A DNA stretch of 64,000 bases from Lentzea sp. NBRC 105346 (GCF_030269605.1 NZ_BSTQ01000002.1:773121-837120), one strand, 5' to 3'; numbered from the stretch's first letter, positions 14,296-23,806 are shown. A program made the numbers and translations. The notes: a model not told the origin generated them from the sequence alone.

Positions 14296-17046
14296 ATGGA
14301 CGATTCCGCGACTTGGCCCGATCACCCGACCCGCCGGGGCTTCATCAAGGCCGGTGCGGTCATGGGAGCGGCCTTCCTGGGCTTACCCGTTTTCCCGGCC
14401 GCGGCCGACGTGGTCCGGCCGCGGTCGAGTCCGCTCGTCCCGGACCCGGTCACGCTCTGGTACCGGAAGCCGGGCACGGAGGCCCGGATCATGGAAGAGG
14501 GTCTGCCGGTCGGCAACGGCAGGCTGGGCGCGCTGGTCACCGGCGACCCCGGCCGTGACGTGCTCTGCCTGACGGACGCGACGCTGTGGACCGGTGGTCT
14601 CAACGACACGCTCGGCGCGGACGGCCAGTTCGACTACGGGACCGGATTCGGCTCGTTCCAGCAGCTCGCCAAGATCGTCCTGAACGTTCTGGCGCACGCC
14701 TCACCCACCGGCTACCGCAGGCAGCTCGACCTGAGCAACGGCTTCGTCAGCGCGCGCTACCAGGTCGGAGGTGTCACCTACCGCCGTGACGTCTACGTCA
14801 GCCACCCCGACGACGTGCTGGTCATCCGCCTGTCCCAGAGCGGCGGCGGCCGCTACACCGGGTCGTTGTCGCTGAGCGGCACCCACGGCGAGACGACCAC
14901 CGGCGCCGGCGGCGCGATCTCGTTCGGCGGCACGTTCTCCAACACGCTCAAGTGCGGCGCGGTCGCCGGCGCGTCCGGTTCGGGCGTGGTCGAGGTGAGC
15001 GGTTCGACCATCGCGTTCACCGACTGCGCGGACGTGCTGATCGTCGTGGCGGGCGGCACCAACTACGCCCCCACTCGCGCCACCGGATACCGCGAGCCGA
15101 CGCTGGACCCGCGTTCCCGGGCCGCGGCCAAGGCGAGGGCGGCGCTCGCGGCGGGCGCCACCGCCCTGCTCGACACGCACGTCGCCGACTATCGGCGGCT
15201 GCACCGGGCGATCACGGTCGACCTGGGCGTTTCGACGAGTTCCCAACGGGCCATGGACACTCCGGCCCGCCTCGCCGCCCGCGCCTCCTCGGGCATCGCG
15301 GACCCGGAACTGGAGGCGAGCTACCTGCAGTTCGGCCGCTACCTGGCGATCACCGGCTCGCGCGGCAGCCTGCCGACCAACCTGCAGGGCCTGTGGCTGG
15401 ACCGCAACAACCCGGCGTGGATGTCCGACTACCACACCAACATCAACGTCCAGATGAACTACTGGCCGGCCGACCGGGCCGGTCTGGGCGAGACCGTCAC
15501 CGCGCTGGCCGACTACTGCCTGTCCCAGCTGCCGTCGTGGACCGACCTGACCGCCCGCCGCTACAACGACAGCCGCAACGCCTTCCGCAACAGCACCGGC
15601 AAGGTGGCGGGGTGGACGGTCGCGACATCGGCCAACATCCACGGCGGCCTGGGCTGGCGGTGGAACCCGGCGGGCAACGCGTGGCTGTGCGCCTCGCTGT
15701 TCGAGCACTACGAGTTCACCGGGGACAAGTCCTATCTGGACCGGATCTACCCGTTGCTCAAGGGGGCGTGCGAGTTCTGGGAGGCACGCCTGATCACCAC
15801 CACGGTCAACGGCCGCAAGGTGCTGATCGACGACAACGACTGGTCGCCGGAACACGGGCCCTGGCCGGCCGGCACCAAGGGCATCACCTACGCCCAGGAA
15901 CTGGTGTGGGGGTTGTTCGAACACTACCGCGAGGCCGCGGCGACCCTGGGCCGCGACGCCGCCTACGCCCGTACAGTCGCTGCCCTGCAAGCAAAACTCC
16001 ACCTGCCGGTCGTCAACGCGGGCACCGGCTGGCTGGAAGAGTGGATGAACGCGGGCAACCTGGGCGAAACCACTCACCGGCACCTCTCGCCGCTGGTGGG
16101 CCTGCACCCCGGCGACCGCATCACCGCAGACCGCAGCGACGCCGACCTCCTGGCGGGTGTGCACAACCTGCTCACGGCACGCGGCATGGACAGCTTCGGG
16201 TGGGGGTGCGCGTGGCGGGCGCTGTGCTGGGCGCGGCTCAAGCACGCGGGCAACGCCTACCGCTCGTTCCTCAACGTGCTGCGGCCGTCGGTGAACTTCA
16301 GCAACGGCACCGCGATCAACTTCTTCGACATGTACAGCCGTGGCAGCAGTTCGGTGTTCCAGATCGACGCGAACTTCGGCGCCATCGCCGCGATGCTGGA
16401 GATGCTGGTGTACTCCCGCCCCGGCGTGGTCGAGCTGCTGCCCGCCCTGCCAGACGCCTGGATGACCGGCAGCGCCACGGGTCTGGGCGTGCGCGGCGGC
16501 TTCACCGTCGACCTGACCTGGGCCGGCGGCAACGTCACCAGCGCCACGATCCGCAGCGTCGGCGGCACCAGGACCACCGTCCGCTTCGGCTCGTGGAGCC
16601 AGACCGTCTCCCTGCGCCCAGGCCAGTCGACGACGCTCACCCCGCCCGCCCGCGTGTCCATCTACCGGCTCGTCAACCGGTCCAGCCGCAAGGTGCTGGA
16701 CGTCCCGGGCGCCTCGAAGCTCGAGGGCGTCGGGTTGATCGAGTGGCCGGACCGCCACTCTCCCAACCAGCACTGGGAGTTCCGGTCCGACGGCGCACTG
16801 GTCAACGTCAACTCCCGGCTGGTGGCGGACATCCGCGACGGTGCTTCGGTGATCCAGTCCTCCGACCGGGGCACGCCGAACCAGCGCTGGCGGGTGGCCG
16901 ACGCGGGTGGCGGCTACCTGAAGCTGGTCAACGTGCGCAGCGGCAAGGTCATGGCCGTTCGCCGAAACCCCGACGGCAGTACCGCGGTCGTACCGCAGAC
17001 CGACACGGGCGACCACAGCCAGCACTGGCTGCGGCTGCCGGTGTGA
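14296..17046 (+). CDS. Secreted GH95 alpha-L-fucosidase with ricin-type lectin domain
   Basis: 916 residues. The N-terminus carries a Tat signal (TRRGFIKAG, then a hydrophobic stretch ending PAAAD). The catalytic part begins YRKPGTEARIMEEGLPVGNGRLGA and contains LQGLWLDRNNPAW, YHTNINVQMNYWPA and FQIDANFG; these are the substrate and catalytic stretches of GH95 (alpha-L-fucosidase/galactosidase, inverting). From about residue 795 there is a ricin-type beta-trefoil (CBM13) with NQHWEF, NQRWRV and SQHWLRL repeats. ATG 14296 is favoured over the preceding GTG because AGGAG is 6 bases away. It probably removes alpha-L-fucose from plant or host glycans outside the cell. Confidence 0.9.
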   Translation: MDDSATWPDHPTRRGFIKAGAVMGAAFLGLPVFPAAADVVRPRSSPLVPDPVTLWYRKPGTEARIMEEGLPVGNGRLGALVTGDPGRDVLCLTDATLWTGGLNDTLGADGQFDYGTGFGSFQQLAKIVLNVLAHASPTGYRRQLDLSNGFVSARYQVGGVTYRRDVYVSHPDDVLVIRLSQSGGGRYTGSLSLSGTHGETTTGAGGAISFGGTFSNTLKCGAVAGASGSGVVEVSGSTIAFTDCADVLIVVAGGTNYAPTRATGYREPTLDPRSRAAAKARAALAAGATALLDTHVADYRRLHRAITVDLGVSTSSQRAMDTPARLAARASSGIADPELEASYLQFGRYLAITGSRGSLPTNLQGLWLDRNNPAWMSDYHTNINVQMNYWPADRAGLGETVTALADYCLSQLPSWTDLTARRYNDSRNAFRNSTGKVAGWTVATSANIHGGLGWRWNPAGNAWLCASLFEHYEFTGDKSYLDRIYPLLKGACEFWEARLITTTVNGRKVLIDDNDWSPEHGPWPAGTKGITYAQELVWGLFEHYREAAATLGRDAAYARTVAALQAKLHLPVVNAGTGWLEEWMNAGNLGETTHRHLSPLVGLHPGDRITADRSDADLLAGVHNLLTARGMDSFGWGCAWRALCWARLKHAGNAYRSFLNVLRPSVNFSNGTAINFFDMYSRGSSSVFQIDANFGAIAAMLEMLVYSRPGVVELLPALPDAWMTGSATGLGVRGGFTVDLTWAGGNVTSATIRSVGGTRTTVRFGSWSQTVSLRPGQSTTLTPPARVSIYRLVNRSSRKVLDVPGASKLEGVGLIEWPDRHSPNQHWEFRSDGALVNVNSRLVADIRDGASVIQSSDRGTPNQRWRVADAGGGYLKLVNVRSGKVMAVRRNPDGSTAVVPQTDTGDHSQHWLRLPV

Positions 17047-17128
17047 ACGGCGTCACCTGTCAGCGCATTGTCAGCGTCGGCTCCTAGCTTGTCGGTACCC
17101 GCCCGATCATGAAGCTGGGAGTTCGACG

Positions 17129-17623
17129 ATGATCAGCATGGCCAGAACGGTTCTCGTCGGTGTCGCCGGTGTCGCGCTCGCGGCCGCGATCACCCCGTCC
17201 GCCTCCGCGGCGACCTACTACAACCTGGTCAACCAGAAGAGTGGCAAGTGCATGTCCGTCGCGGGCGGCGGCAGCACCGCCAACGGCGCCAAGATCGTCC
17301 AGTGGACGTGCAACGACAAGGGCGAGCAGCTCTGGTACCGGGTCGGCGACCAGCTCAAGAACCGCAAGAGCGGCAAGTGCCTCTCGGTGTCCGGTGGCGG
17401 CAGCCCCGACAACGGCGCCGAGCTCGTCCAGTGGAGCTGCAACGGCGCGTTCGAGCAGATGTGGAAGCCGATGGACGGCTACCTGATCTGCCACAAGAAC
17501 GGCAAGGTCGCGTCGGTCTCGGGCGGCGGCAGCACCGCGAACGGCGCCAAGATCGTGCAGTGGACCGCACACGGCCACGCCGACCAGCTCTGGCGCTTCG
17601 ACGCCCGCGTCATCGACGCCTGA
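17129..17623 (+). CDS. Small secreted ricin-type beta-trefoil lectin
   Basis: 164 residues: a signal peptide (residues 1-28, ending ASAA), then one beta-trefoil with three homologous repeats, each holding a SGKC-type Cys and a Q-x-W motif (EQLW, EQMW, DQLW). The fold binds galactose or similar sugars. There is no catalytic domain, so it would act as a free lectin or adhesin. It follows GH95, which carries a related domain, by 82 bases on the same strand, and probably belongs to the same sugar-capture set. A GGGAG motif precedes the ATG; an in-frame ATG three codons later is possible. Confidence 0.85.
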   Translation: MISMARTVLVGVAGVALAAAITPSASAATYYNLVNQKSGKCMSVAGGGSTANGAKIVQWTCNDKGEQLWYRVGDQLKNRKSGKCLSVSGGGSPDNGAELVQWSCNGAFEQMWKPMDGYLICHKNGKVASVSGGGSTANGAKIVQWTAHGHADQLWRFDARVIDA

Positions 17624-17635
17624 TCTCCCGACGAG

Positions 17636-17665
17636 GCCCTCGACCGGCACGAGCCGGCCGAGGGC
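17636..17665. terminator. Hairpin terminator between convergent genes
   Basis: GCCCTCGACCGGC / GCCGGCCGAGGGC, 13 bp with one mismatch and a 4-base loop, lies between the lectin gene (+) and the KAS III gene (-). Confidence 0.75.
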
Positions 17666-17676
17666 AGCACAACCGG

Positions 17677-18678
17677 CTACGCGGCTCGCAAAGCGGGCCA
17701 GGTCAACGCCGACGAACCCCAGGTCGCGCCGCCGCCGAAGGCCGTGAGCAACACCTTGTCCCCCGCAAGCAACTCACCCGTCGCGACGGCGTCGGCCAGC
17801 GCCAGCGGAATCGAGGCCCCGGCAGTGTTGCCGACCCGGTCGATATTGATCACCGCACTTTCTGGCGCGACCTCCAGTTCCCGCGCGACCGCGTCGAGGA
17901 TCCGGCGGTTCGCCTGGTGCCCGACGAAACGGTCGACGTCCTGGGGCTTCCAGCCCACCGCGTCGAGAACGGCTCGGGACGAGCCGACCATGCGCCGTAC
18001 CGCGTGCCGGTACACCGCCTGGCCCTGCATCGCGAACCAGCTGTCCGCCGCGTCCGGCCGCGGGTGCCTCGCGCCGCCGCCCTTCGTCATGATCAGCTCG
18101 GCTAGCCCGCCGTCGCTGCCCAGGTCGAACGCTTGCACGGCACCGAGTTCGCCGGGCTCCCCCGCACGCACCACGACGGCTCCCGCGCCATCGCCGAACA
18201 CCGAGACCGTGGCCCGGTCGTACGGATCGAGAATCGTCGTGTAGGCCTCGGCGCCGATCAGCAACACGTGCCTCGCGAGACCGGAGGCGATCATGCCGGC
18301 CGTGACGGCCAGGCCGTAGACGAAGCCCGAGCAGACGGCGCTGACGTCGAACGCCGGTACGCAGCCGAGACCGAGCCGCTGTGCGACGGTCGGAGCCGTC
18401 GCCGGGCAGGGGTGATCCGGGGTGGTCGTGGCCAGCACGACCACGTCGATGTCCCGCGTACCCGCCGACTGCAGTGCCGCCTCGGCGGCGCGTACCGCGA
18501 GGTCGGAGGTCGCCGTGCCCGGTTCCACCACGTGCCGCTGGTGAATGCCGACGCGGCTGCGGATCCACTCGTCGGACGTGTCCAGCCGCGCCGCCAGATC
18601 GTCGTTGGTGACCACCTTGGGTGGCACGTATCCACCGACGCCGCACAGAACCGCCGCCGGTGTCCGGGCCGTGATCAC
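17677..18678 (-). CDS. 3-oxoacyl-ACP synthase III (KAS III/FabH-like)
   Basis: 333 residues of the FabH family with the full triad: Cys in DVSAVCSGF, His in VGHQAN and Asn in VGNTAGAS. It contains the FabH start motif GGYVPPKVVTNDDLA and the SDEWIRSRVGI segment. KAS III enzymes condense acyl-CoA with malonyl-ACP, or act as acyltransferases in natural-product pathways. The start overlaps the stop of an upstream ACP gene by 4 bases, so it is translationally coupled to a dedicated carrier protein. No other fatty-acid synthase gene is adjacent, which argues against the housekeeping fab operon. The substrate is unknown. Confidence 0.9.
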   Translation of the reverse strand: MITARTPAAVLCGVGGYVPPKVVTNDDLAARLDTSDEWIRSRVGIHQRHVVEPGTATSDLAVRAAEAALQSAGTRDIDVVVLATTTPDHPCPATAPTVAQRLGLGCVPAFDVSAVCSGFVYGLAVTAGMIASGLARHVLLIGAEAYTTILDPYDRATVSVFGDGAGAVVVRAGEPGELGAVQAFDLGSDGGLAELIMTKGGGARHPRPDAADSWFAMQGQAVYRHAVRRMVGSSRAVLDAVGWKPQDVDRFVGHQANRRILDAVARELEVAPESAVINIDRVGNTAGASIPLALADAVATGELLAGDKVLLTAFGGGATWGSSALTWPALRAA

Positions 18679-18911
18679 AGAGCGGTCTCCACGAACTCGA
18701 CGAGCGCCCCGACGGTCGTGATCACGGGAATCCCGCTGTCCGGCACCGCGATGCCGAACTCGTGCTCCACGCTGTTCAGGAGGTCCACCACGTCCATCGA
18801 GTCCAGGCCGAGGTCCCGGAACTCCGCGGACGACGGCAGCTCCCCCTCGACCTTCGATCCGACCTGCCGGATCAGCCGGCCGACACGGGAGCTGATCTCC
18901 TGGGTTTCCAT
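18675..18911 (-). CDS. Acyl carrier protein
   Basis: 78 residues with the phosphopantetheine attachment site LGLDSMDVVDLL near residue 36-47 and the acidic helix pattern of ACPs. It carries acyl intermediates on the attached 4'-phosphopantetheine. It immediately precedes, and overlaps by 4 bases, the KAS III gene, which is its likely partner. GGAG-type purines precede the ATG (AAAGGAGTAG). Together they form a two-gene unit set between secreted enzyme genes. Confidence 0.9.
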   Translation of the reverse strand: METQEISSRVGRLIRQVGSKVEGELPSSAEFRDLGLDSMDVVDLLNSVEHEFGIAVPDSGIPVITTVGALVEFVETAL

Positions 18912-19130
18912 GCGACTACTCCTTTACAAGGCTCGGCAAGTCATGCCGAATTTCGGGAACACGAATCCCGCGACCGCCATGGAAAGTACGCACATTCGCG
19001 AGCGTGATCTTGCGTTTGTCCCCCGTTTTATGGAGCCGTTCGTACCAGCCAGGTCGCCGTCGAGCAGCCGTCGCAGGGCTCCCGGAACCACGACACCATA
19101 AGGACCACCGCGATTTCTGGAGGCGTGGTC

Positions 19131-20399
19131 GTGAGGAAGATCGTCCTGGCCCTGGTGCTCGGTCTGGCCGGAACCGGGCTGAGCGCACCCGCGGACGCCG
19201 AGCCACGGTCGGACAGCGTGCGGGTGTGGAACGAGCTCGCGTTGGCCGCGGTGCGCGTCACCCGCGCCACCGACGCCGACGCGGCCCGCACATACGCGAT
19301 GCTCAACGTGGCCATCTACGACGCGGTCAACGGACTCACCGGTCCGGCACGCGCCCACGCGCTGATACCCGGCCCCGGCCCACGCGGCGCCGATCCCCGC
19401 GCCGCGGCTGTCGCGGCGGCACACGACGTGCTGGTCCGGCTGGACCCCGGCCGGACCGCCGTCTACGACACGCAACTGCGTGCCGACCTGGCCGGGCTAC
19501 CTCCCGGCCGGCACCGCGACGCCGGGGTGCGGTGGGGAGGTGAGGTCGCCCAGCGCGTCGTGACCTCCCGCGCCGACGACGGCTCGACTCCGGTGCGAAG
19601 CCAGCCCGCCGGCTCAGGGCCCGGTGTATTCCGGGCCGATTGGTCCGGCGTGCAGTACCGCGACGTCCGCCCGTTCGCCGTCATCAACCCCGCCGCGTAC
19701 ATACCGGGTCCGCCGCCTGCCTTGGACAGCCTGGACTACGCCGCGGCCTTCGCCGAGGTCGCGCTCCTCGGCGACGCCGCGATACCCGCCCCCGACAAGC
19801 TCGCCACCTTCCAGTTCTGGTCCTTGCCGGCCGGCACCGACCAGCCCGCCGGCGAGTGGGTCAAGATCGCACTGACCGTGTCCCATGGCCAGTCGCTGCC
19901 GGCCTCGGCGCGCCTCCTGGCGTTGCTGACGATGACGCTGGCCGACACCACGGTCACCACCGTCGCGACCAAGTTCAACTACCGTCACTGGCGTCCGGCG
20001 ACGGCGATCCGCGAGGCGGACACCGACGGAAACCCGTTCACGCAGCCGAACCCGAGCTGGGCTCCGCGGGCGGGCAGCACCGGCGGAACACCGGAATACC
20101 CGTCCGGACACAGCTCCTACAGCGGCGCGGCGGCCGCCGTGCTGGCCGGGTTCTTCTGCGCGGACGACATTCGCTTCACGCACACCACGGACACCGCACC
20201 GGGCGGCCAGGCGCGCAAGTACCCGGGTTTCTCCGCCGCCGCTGCCGAGGCCGGCCGGTCGCGCGTGTTCGGCGGACAGCACTTCGAGTTCAGCGATCAG
20301 GCGGGTTTTGCCATCGGACGCGGCGTCGCAACCGAAGTTCTCTCCACCCGGCTGCTGAAGCGAACCGGACCCACACACCACGGCGATTGTCCATTGTAG
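19131..20399 (+). CDS. Secreted vanadium-dependent haloperoxidase/PAP2-type phosphatase
   Basis: 422 residues with a signal peptide (about 1-24, ending ADA). The three active-site stretches of the vanadium chloroperoxidase/acid phosphatase fold are visible in order: KFNYRHWRP, PEYPSGHSSYSG and RVFGGQHFE. These are the oxyanion-binding Lys/Arg, the Ser-Gly-His loop and the final Arg/His. GTG 19131 is chosen because GGAGG is 7 bases upstream, whereas GTG 19125 is too close. It would act outside the cell as haloperoxidase or phosphatase; the sequence alone does not decide. The stop codon lies inside a copy of the recurring palindrome (20389-20401). Confidence 0.85.
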   Translation: MRKIVLALVLGLAGTGLSAPADAEPRSDSVRVWNELALAAVRVTRATDADAARTYAMLNVAIYDAVNGLTGPARAHALIPGPGPRGADPRAAAVAAAHDVLVRLDPGRTAVYDTQLRADLAGLPPGRHRDAGVRWGGEVAQRVVTSRADDGSTPVRSQPAGSGPGVFRADWSGVQYRDVRPFAVINPAAYIPGPPPALDSLDYAAAFAEVALLGDAAIPAPDKLATFQFWSLPAGTDQPAGEWVKIALTVSHGQSLPASARLLALLTMTLADTTVTTVATKFNYRHWRPATAIREADTDGNPFTQPNPSWAPRAGSTGGTPEYPSGHSSYSGAAAAVLAGFFCADDIRFTHTTDTAPGGQARKYPGFSAAAAEAGRSRVFGGQHFEFSDQAGFAIGRGVATEVLSTRLLKRTGPTHHGDCPL

Positions 20400-20494
20400 A
20401 CGAACTGGTGCGCCTGGTTCGCTTGCCGTCGTCCGCGAGACCGACTGCGACATCTTCGAGGACATCGAGCAGCACGTGCGTCCGTGACCTCCGG

Positions 20495-22021
20495 TCAGCC
20501 TCCCGTCCTGAGCAACTGCTCGTTCATGATGAGAAACGCGCCCAGCCCGTGGAAGTCGTTCGTCGCACGGGTGCGGTTGACGTAGTAGCTGTAGTCGCCG
20601 ACGTTGGTACCGATGGAGATGTCGGCGATGTTCGTGAGACCGTCGCCGCCCAGCGACACCTTGGCGAGCACCCCCTGATAGCCGGAGCTCGCCAGCGCCC
20701 GGTAGCCGGCGTCGACATACCCGCGTTCCACCGCCCTGGAGGCGACGAAGGTGAACATGCTGGAGCACGACGTCTCGGTCCAGTTGTCGGAGCGGGAGCC
20801 CTTGTCCACCACCTGGAACCAACGTCCGGTAGCGGGATCCTGGTAGCGCGCGTACGCGCTCACGAGGTCCCGGATGTAGGTCACCAGCTGGGCCCGCCGG
20901 GGATGGTCGGCCGGCAGGTGCTCCAGCACGTCGATGGTGGCCATGCTGAACCAGCCGATCGCGCGGCACCAGTACTCCGGCGCCACACCGGTGACCGGGT
21001 CCGCCCACGTCTGCGCTCGCGCCTCGTCGTAGGCGTGCCTGAGCAGACCTGTCGACTGCCGCAGGTGGTTCGCGTAGGTCACGAGCTGGTTCGACGCCTC
21101 GTTGTTCGCGTACGTGCTGTCGCCGAACCGTTGCCCGTACTCGACCAGGAACGGGCTCACCATGAACACGCCGTCGGCCCACAGCTGGTTCTCGCGGCTG
21201 GTGGCGTGCCAGAACCCCTTGTCGGACGTGCGGGGATAGGTGTTGAGGCGGGTACGGATCCTGTCCGCGGCGATCTTGTAGCGGGACTGGCCGGTCTCGG
21301 CGTGCAGGATCACCAGCAGCCGCCCGGACAGCATGCTGTCCAGGTTGTTGAAGCTCTGGCTGATGTTGCCGCTGCTGTCGACGAAGCGGTCCACCCAGTC
21401 CTTGATGTAGCGCAGGTATCGCGGATCGTGCGTGCGCTGGTAGACGAGGTACTGGCCGTAGAGGTACAAGCCGCGCGTGTACGACCAGCCGCCGAGGGTG
21501 TCCGGCGGGTACCGGCGCATCGTGGACTCGACCACCGCGACCGACCAGTCGGTGCCCCCGCCGCCTGCACCGACGGTCAGCGAGTCCAGGTTCGGGCCGC
21601 CGTTGCCGGTGGTCGCGGTGGCGCGGATCTTGTTGGTACCCGCGTTGAGCGGCACCTGGACGGACGCCGTCCGCCAGGTGTCCCAGGTGGATGTTCCGGT
21701 GAACGCGAGCTCGTCCGCGGCGAGCGCCCCGTTCACGCTCACGTCCATCGGCCGGTTCGTCGTCGTACCGTTGGAGTAACGGAACGTCAACGCCGTCGTG
21801 CCCGAAACCGCCGCCTCCACGGTGAACTCGACGTAGCCGCCGACCATGTTGTCGTAGTTCACGAAACCGGTCCCGGTGAAGCCGGTGTGGTTCGCCTCGA
21901 CGACACCCAGCGAGATCGTCGCGTTCTCCGCCTCGTACGCGGTTGCGGTGGCGGCGGCCGGAGCCGCCGTCACCACCGACGCCACGAGTGCGGCCAGCAG
22001 GGGCAGTGCTGCTCGTCTCAT
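20495..22021 (-). CDS. Secreted CBM35-GH105 unsaturated rhamnogalacturonyl hydrolase
   Basis: 508 residues: signal peptide (1-25), one CBM35 (about 29-150), a short Gly-rich linker and a GH105 (YesR/YteR-type) alpha/alpha barrel. Family features include RENQLWADGVFMVSPFL with the catalytic Asp, EYWCRAIGWF and the DNWTETSCSSMF segment. GH105 enzymes hydrate the unsaturated uronic acid left at the non-reducing end by pectin or rhamnogalacturonan lyases. The start lies 15 bases after the GH18 gene's stop, so both are probably co-transcribed. A lyase-like gene is also nearby, fitting a lyase-then-hydrolase route. Confidence 0.88.
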   Translation of the reverse strand: MRRAALPLLAALVASVVTAAPAAATATAYEAENATISLGVVEANHTGFTGTGFVNYDNMVGGYVEFTVEAAVSGTTALTFRYSNGTTTNRPMDVSVNGALAADELAFTGTSTWDTWRTASVQVPLNAGTNKIRATATTGNGGPNLDSLTVGAGGGGTDWSVAVVESTMRRYPPDTLGGWSYTRGLYLYGQYLVYQRTHDPRYLRYIKDWVDRFVDSSGNISQSFNNLDSMLSGRLLVILHAETGQSRYKIAADRIRTRLNTYPRTSDKGFWHATSRENQLWADGVFMVSPFLVEYGQRFGDSTYANNEASNQLVTYANHLRQSTGLLRHAYDEARAQTWADPVTGVAPEYWCRAIGWFSMATIDVLEHLPADHPRRAQLVTYIRDLVSAYARYQDPATGRWFQVVDKGSRSDNWTETSCSSMFTFVASRAVERGYVDAGYRALASSGYQGVLAKVSLGGDGLTNIADISIGTNVGDYSYYVNRTRATNDFHGLGAFLIMNEQLLRTGG

Positions 22022-22036
22022 GTCGTCGCTCCCTCC

Positions 22037-23788
22037 TCAGCCCGCGTACTGGGCGATGATCTTCGTGAAGTCGTAGGGCTGCTGGGAGATCCCGCTGCAC
22101 GAGTCGCCGGCGGAACCCGACGTGCACGGCCGGTCGCGGTTGACCGACCAGAACGTGAACCGCGCGAGGTGGTGCTGCTGCGCGTAGGACAACATCGCCT
22201 GGAAGTCCTGCAGCCGGACCACCTCACCCGCGACGTCCGTCTTGCCGTTCATCGACGAGATGCCCATGTGCCGGTACGCCGTGTCGTCGCTGTAGCCGTA
22301 GGCGGTCTTGATCCTGCTCTTGAGTCCCTCGGCCGCCTGGATCGTCAGCGGGCCCATGTTCGTGCTGCCGCCGCCGAAGTCGAACGGCATGATCACCCAG
22401 CCGTCGTTGGCCAGACCGGACGCGGCGCCCTTGCCGATCAGGCCGGTGCCCCACGAGTTCGGACCCGTCTGCTCCGTGCCCATGGTGATATAGGTCTTGA
22501 TGCCGGGGTTGTTCGTCTTGACGATCTTCAGTGCGTCGATGACGCGCTGCTGCACCGTGTTGTTGGTGAACTCGGTGTCCTCGATGTCGATGTCGATGGC
22601 CTTGAGCTGGTAGGCGTTGATCACCTTCTGGTACGCGCCGGCCAGCGCCGAGGCCGACGAGCAGTACTCGCCGAGCTTGCGGCCGGACCAGCCGCCGAAC
22701 GACGGGATGACGTCACCGCCCGCCGCGCGGATCGCGTTGATCGCGGACTGGTCCGTGCCGCCGGTGAGCGGCCGCGCGCCGTCCCAGGCCGGATTGCACG
22801 TGCCGTCGGACAGGATGAACGCGAGCGTGAACCACTTGATCCCGGTCGCGGACATCACGGTGGTGGGCGACTGCGGGTCGCCCCAGCCCAGGTACTCGTA
22901 GGGCGCGGCCGCCATCGCGCCGGCTGATGGCGGTGCCGGGTCTCCCAGGGTCAGCTTGTCGAGGTTGGGACCGCCGTTCGCGGTCGTCGCGGTCGCGCGG
23001 ACCTTGTTGGTGCCGGCGTTGAGGGTCGCCTGAACGGACTTCGCCTGCCAGCTGTCCCAAGTGGACGTTCCGGTGAACGCGAGCTCATCGGCTACCAGAG
23101 CACCATTGACCGTGATGTCCATCGGCCGGTTCGTCGTGGTGCCGTTGGAATACCGGAACGTCAACGCCGTCGTGCCCGCTGCCGCCGAGTCGACGGTGAA
23201 CTCGACGTAGCTGCCGATGACGTTGTCGTAGTTGACGAACCCGGTCCCGGTATAGCCGGTGTGGTTGGCCTCTACGACGCCTTGCGAGATCGTGGCGCTT
23301 TCGGCCTGATAGTCGGCGCTGGGCGCGGCGACGTCCACGTCCACGTGGTCGAGATTGGGGCCGCCCGCGGCGGTGGTCGCCGTGGCGCGGATCTTGTTGG
23401 CGCCGGTGTTGAGCGCCACCTGGATCGACTTGGTCTGCCAGCTGTCCCAGGTGGATGTTCCGGTGAACGCGAGCTCGTCCGCGGCAAGAGCACCGTTGGC
23501 GGTGATGTCCATCGGCCGGTTCGTCGTGGTGCCGTTGGAATACCGGAACGTCAGCGTCGCCGTCCCCGCCGCGGCGGCGTTGACCGTGAACTCGACGTAG
23601 CCGCCGATCACGTTGTCGTAGTTGACGAAACCGGTCCCGGTGAAGCCGGTGTGGTTGGCCTCCACCACGCCCTGCGAGATCGTCGCGGTCTCCGCCTCAT
23701 AACGGACGGGAGCCGCCGAGACGGTCGTGGCGGGCGCCCACAGGGCGACCAGCAAACCCGCCACGAGCACAGAAATGCTCCTGAGCAT
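22037..23788 (-). CDS. Secreted CBM35-CBM35-GH18 chitinase-like enzyme
   Basis: 583 residues: signal peptide (1-25), two tandem CBM35 modules (about 28-150 and 158-280) and a C-terminal GH18 barrel (about 295-583). IPSFGGWSG and the catalytic motif IDIDIED (DxDxE type) are visible, plus MPFDFGGG. GH18 enzymes use substrate-assisted hydrolysis of N-acetylglucosamine polymers. ATG 23788 is preceded by AGGAGG 6 bases away; a longer upstream frame has no ribosome-binding site. It is separated from the sugar dehydrogenase gene by a 48-bp perfect palindrome, which may attenuate transcription. It is probably co-transcribed with GH105. Confidence 0.9.
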   Translation of the reverse strand: MLRSISVLVAGLLVALWAPATTVSAAPVRYEAETATISQGVVEANHTGFTGTGFVNYDNVIGGYVEFTVNAAAAGTATLTFRYSNGTTTNRPMDITANGALAADELAFTGTSTWDSWQTKSIQVALNTGANKIRATATTAAGGPNLDHVDVDVAAPSADYQAESATISQGVVEANHTGYTGTGFVNYDNVIGSYVEFTVDSAAAGTTALTFRYSNGTTTNRPMDITVNGALVADELAFTGTSTWDSWQAKSVQATLNAGTNKVRATATTANGGPNLDKLTLGDPAPPSAGAMAAAPYEYLGWGDPQSPTTVMSATGIKWFTLAFILSDGTCNPAWDGARPLTGGTDQSAINAIRAAGGDVIPSFGGWSGRKLGEYCSSASALAGAYQKVINAYQLKAIDIDIEDTEFTNNTVQQRVIDALKIVKTNNPGIKTYITMGTEQTGPNSWGTGLIGKGAASGLANDGWVIMPFDFGGGSTNMGPLTIQAAEGLKSRIKTAYGYSDDTAYRHMGISSMNGKTDVAGEVVRLQDFQAMLSYAQQHHLARFTFWSVNRDRPCTSGSAGDSCSGISQQPYDFTKIIAQYAG

Positions 23789-23806
23789 AGTGATCCTCCT
23801 GGTCGG

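Noticed and set aside
14063..14296. A 77-codon plus-strand frame before GH95
   Set aside because: Third-position bias is absent, it overlaps the GH95 promoter region and start, and the product has no coherent features.
19640..22927. A 1095-codon plus-strand frame through the haloperoxidase, GH105 and GH18 genes
   Set aside because: The protein is Arg/Pro/Gly-rich low-complexity sequence mirroring the genes on the other frames; the real frames have signal peptides and catalytic motifs.
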